Positions 23,025-24,401 of a DNA stretch of 24,401 bases are shown here, one piece after another (the stretch's first letter is position 1; the number at the start of each line of letters is the position of its first letter). The DNA is from Bacteroidota bacterium (GTDB taxonomy: Bacteria > Bacteroidota > Bacteroidia > Chitinophagales > Chitinophagaceae). The notes under the pieces were generated by a model, which was not told the DNA's origin, ran no database searches, and saw only the letters and a program-made list of their open reading frames with translations. The stretch lies in contig JAEZCV010000034.1 in the NCBI GenBank assembly GCA_023429985.1, positions 1-24,401 on the forward strand, written 5' to 3'. Both the position numbers and the translations under genes were made by a program.

Positions 23025-23725
23025 TGTCTTCAACTGTTTATCTTGTTCCCACTGTTTTGATTGAAGGTAAAACCGATTGTCTTCCCTCCTATATTATTGA
23101 TGCCGTTAAAGATGCGCAGGTGTTTTTTGTTGAGAATGAAAGAACAGCCAGGCGCTATCTTAAACTTTTATGGAAAGAAATGATTATTGATGATCACGAG
23201 TGGCACAACATGAAAGAAATAAATGTCGGCACCGAAAGATCTTTCAGAGAAAGCATTCGAAAAGGAAATAACATTGCTATTATCAGCGAAGCCGGTTGTC
23301 CGGGCATTGCCGATCCGGGCCAGCAACTGGTTGCTATAGCGCAGGAGATGGGTGCCAGGTTAAAGCCATTAGTGGGGCCTAACTCCATACTGCTTGCGCT
23401 GATGGCCAGTGGCATGAACGGTCAGCATTTTCAGTTTCACGGATACCTTCCGATTGAAAAAATAGAAAGGTCAAAAGCACTGTCAGCGCTTGAATCAGAA
23501 TCCAGGCAAAAAAGGTGTACACAGATCTTTATTGAAACGCCTTACAGGAACAATCATGTAATGGAAACCATTATCAAACAATGCCATCCTTCTACAAAAA
23601 TTTGTGTTGCTGCCGATCTTACCGGCGACACGGAATTTATAAAAACCATGACGGTGATGGAATGGAAGAAAAAATTACCAGAGCTGCATAAAAGACAGGT
23701 GATCTTTTTGATGGAAGCAGGGTAG
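23024..23725 (+). CDS. RsmI-like SAM-dependent methyltransferase (short form)
   Basis: A tetrapyrrole-methylase-fold protein related to RsmI, which 2'-O-methylates C1402 of 16S rRNA. Motifs: VYLVPTVLIEG at the N-terminus, VFFVENERTARRYL (about 33-46), NNIAIISEAGCPGIADPGQQLV (about 82-103) and KPLVGPNSILLALMASGM (SAM/substrate pocket). At 233 residues it lacks the C-terminal domain of full-length RsmI (about 280), and the N-terminus differs from the usual GTLYLVATPIGN, so it is probably the Bacteroidota short paralog and its substrate may differ. It overlaps the EI24 gene by one base. Low-complexity repeats follow. Confidence 0.88.
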   Translation: MSSTVYLVPTVLIEGKTDCLPSYIIDAVKDAQVFFVENERTARRYLKLLWKEMIIDDHEWHNMKEINVGTERSFRESIRKGNNIAIISEAGCPGIADPGQQLVAIAQEMGARLKPLVGPNSILLALMASGMNGQHFQFHGYLPIEKIERSKALSALESESRQKRCTQIFIETPYRNNHVMETIIKQCHPSTKICVAADLTGDTEFIKTMTVMEWKKKLPELHKRQVIFLMEAG

Positions 23726-23730
23726 TTGGA

Positions 23731-23780
23731 GTTTAGTAGAGGTTTAGCAGGTTTAGTTGTTTAGTCGTTTAGTCGTTTAG
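23731..23780. repeat. Degenerate GTTTAG tandem repeat
   Basis: Six copies of GTTTAG start at 23731, 23742, 23751, 23759, 23767 and 23775. The last four have an exact 8-bp period (GTTTAGTT/GTTTAGTC), the earlier ones 9 and 11 bp. It lies between the methyltransferase stop and engB. Confidence 0.85.
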
Positions 23781-23801
23781 TGCAAGACAAGGAATACACT
23801 C

Positions 23802-23852
23802 CCGCTCTGTTTTCCGCTCTCACTCTGTTTCCCGCTCTGATTCTCCGCTCTG
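23802..23852. repeat. Degenerate CCGCTCTG repeat
   Basis: Four copies of CCGCTCT start at 23802, 23814, 23832 and 23845, spaced by T-rich linkers, with a fifth relic CACTCTG at 23821. It has strong strand bias (pyrimidine-rich on plus) and lies about 20 bp before engB. Confidence 0.8.
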
Positions 23853-23858
23853 TCTTCC

Positions 23859-23866
23859 TACATTTG
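23859..23866 (+). promoter_or_regulatory. Candidate -7 element directly before engB
   Basis: TACATTTG matches TAnnTTTG exactly and ends 4 nt before the ATG. The -33 region falls in the CCGCTCTG repeat and has no TTTG. Confidence 0.4.
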
Positions 23867-23870
23867 CCTG

Positions 23871-24401
23871 ATGGAAATTATCCAGGCAAGTTATTTAATC
23901 AGCAGTCCTTCAGTAGAAAAATGCCCGGCACCGGACAGGCCTGAGTATGCATTTATTGGAAGAAGTAACGTTGGCAAGTCAAGCCTGATCAATATGCTTA
24001 CCAATAAAAAAGAGCTGGCCAAAGTTTCCAAAACCCCTGGAAAAACACAAATGATCAACCATTTTTCCATTAAGTCAACGGGCTACAAAGAATGGTACCT
24101 GGTAGATCTTCCGGGTTATGGCTATGCCAAGCGATCCATGAAAATGAGGAAGAGCTTTGGAAAAATGATTGAAAACTATATCACAAAAAGAGAGAACCTT
24201 GCCTATTTATTTGTGTTGATTGACAGCCGTATTCCGCCACAGGAAATAGATATTGAATTTGTGAACCAGCTGGGTGAGTGGCAGGTGGCATTTGGACTGG
24301 TTTTTACCAAGACCGACAAAACCACCCAAAGAGAAACGGCCAAAAATGTACAAAGCTTTCTTTCGGTTCTGGCCCAAAGCTGGGAAGAACCACCCCCCTA
24401 T
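23871..24401 (+). CDS. engB: Ribosome-biogenesis GTPase EngB (YihA/YsxC), partial at right edge
   Basis: EngB is a small essential GTPase needed for maturation of the large ribosomal subunit. The frame is open from ATG 23871 to the window edge, 177 codons, so roughly the last 20-30 residues are missing. GTP-binding motifs are present: G1 GRSNVGKSS (30-38), G2 region KTPGKTQ (about 54-60), G3 DLPGYG (79-84) and G4 TKTD (146-149). The N-terminal MEIIQASYLIS is typical of the family. TACATTTG lies 4 nt before the ATG, so the message could be almost leaderless. The upstream neighbour is the RsmI-like gene, across the repeat patch. Confidence 0.95.
   Translation, partial: MEIIQASYLISSPSVEKCPAPDRPEYAFIGRSNVGKSSLINMLTNKKELAKVSKTPGKTQMINHFSIKSTGYKEWYLVDLPGYGYAKRSMKMRKSFGKMIENYITKRENLAYLFVLIDSRIPPQEIDIEFVNQLGEWQVAFGLVFTKTDKTTQRETAKNVQSFLSVLAQSWEEPPPY

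Noticed and set aside
23731..23852. Possible CRISPR array
   Set aside because: Units are 6-8 bp with no unique spacers and no cas genes nearby; these are simple degenerate tandem repeats.

Overview
The window looks like a chromosomal segment from a member of the Bacteroidota, most likely the Chitinophagaceae or close relatives. The evidence is moderate-to-low GC, almost no Shine-Dalgarno sites, several good matches to the Bacteroidota -7 promoter element (TAnnTTTG) directly ahead of start codons, a PorP/SprF-type gliding/type IX secretion protein, LytTR and hybrid two-component regulators, and a TolB-propeller/amidohydrolase fusion. No integrase, transposase, CRISPR array, tRNA or rRNA was seen. 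Most of it is ordinary core chromosome, not a mobile island.

Layout. (1) 1-1.5 kb: a membrane protein runs off the left edge on the minus strand, divergent from an exported protein of unknown function. (2) 1.7-5.3 kb: a ba3-type (B family) heme-copper oxidase operon with a tiny subunit IIa, CuA subunit II, subunit I, a SCO-type copper chaperone and a membrane-anchored cytochrome c. Subunit I is interrupted by one in-frame TAA although every heme and copper ligand is intact. (3) 5.4-6.1 kb: trmD. (4) 6.2-9.7 kb, minus strand: a hybrid histidine kinase (sensor, HisKA, ATPase, receiver, HPt), a 62-residue membrane protein and a LytTR response regulator. Two stretches here, at 6.2-6.3 and 8.8-8.9 kb, look like very short genes or small RNAs with their own terminators. 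(5) 9.8-12.2 kb: an exported GH31 glycosidase. (6) 12.2-19.1 kb: salvage and turnover enzymes (adenine deaminase, anhydro-MurNAc kinase, uracil phosphoribosyltransferase) and a 1088-residue exported propeller-amidohydrolase. (7) 19.1-21.6 kb: a PorP/SprF outer-membrane protein convergent with a DASS/SLC13 anion transporter. (8) 21.6-24.4 kb: alkyladenine DNA glycosylase, an EI24/CysZ-like membrane protein overlapping a short RsmI-like methyltransferase, a patch of degenerate short tandem repeats, and the GTPase gene engB running off the right edge.

How the parts work together. The oxidase operon is a self-contained respiratory module: donor cytochrome c, CuA subunit, catalytic subunit and copper delivery. 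Ade, Upp and AnmK recycle nucleobases and cell-wall sugar; they are neighbours but not one operon. Convergent pairs (ade/amidohydrolase and porP/SLC13) share hairpins that can terminate in both directions. The clearest anomalies are the nonsense codon in subunit I, promoter elements placed only 2-5 nt before start codons (suggesting leaderless transcripts), the two possible small genes in the regulator region, and the tandem-repeat patch before engB. I found no convincing wholly new multi-gene system.
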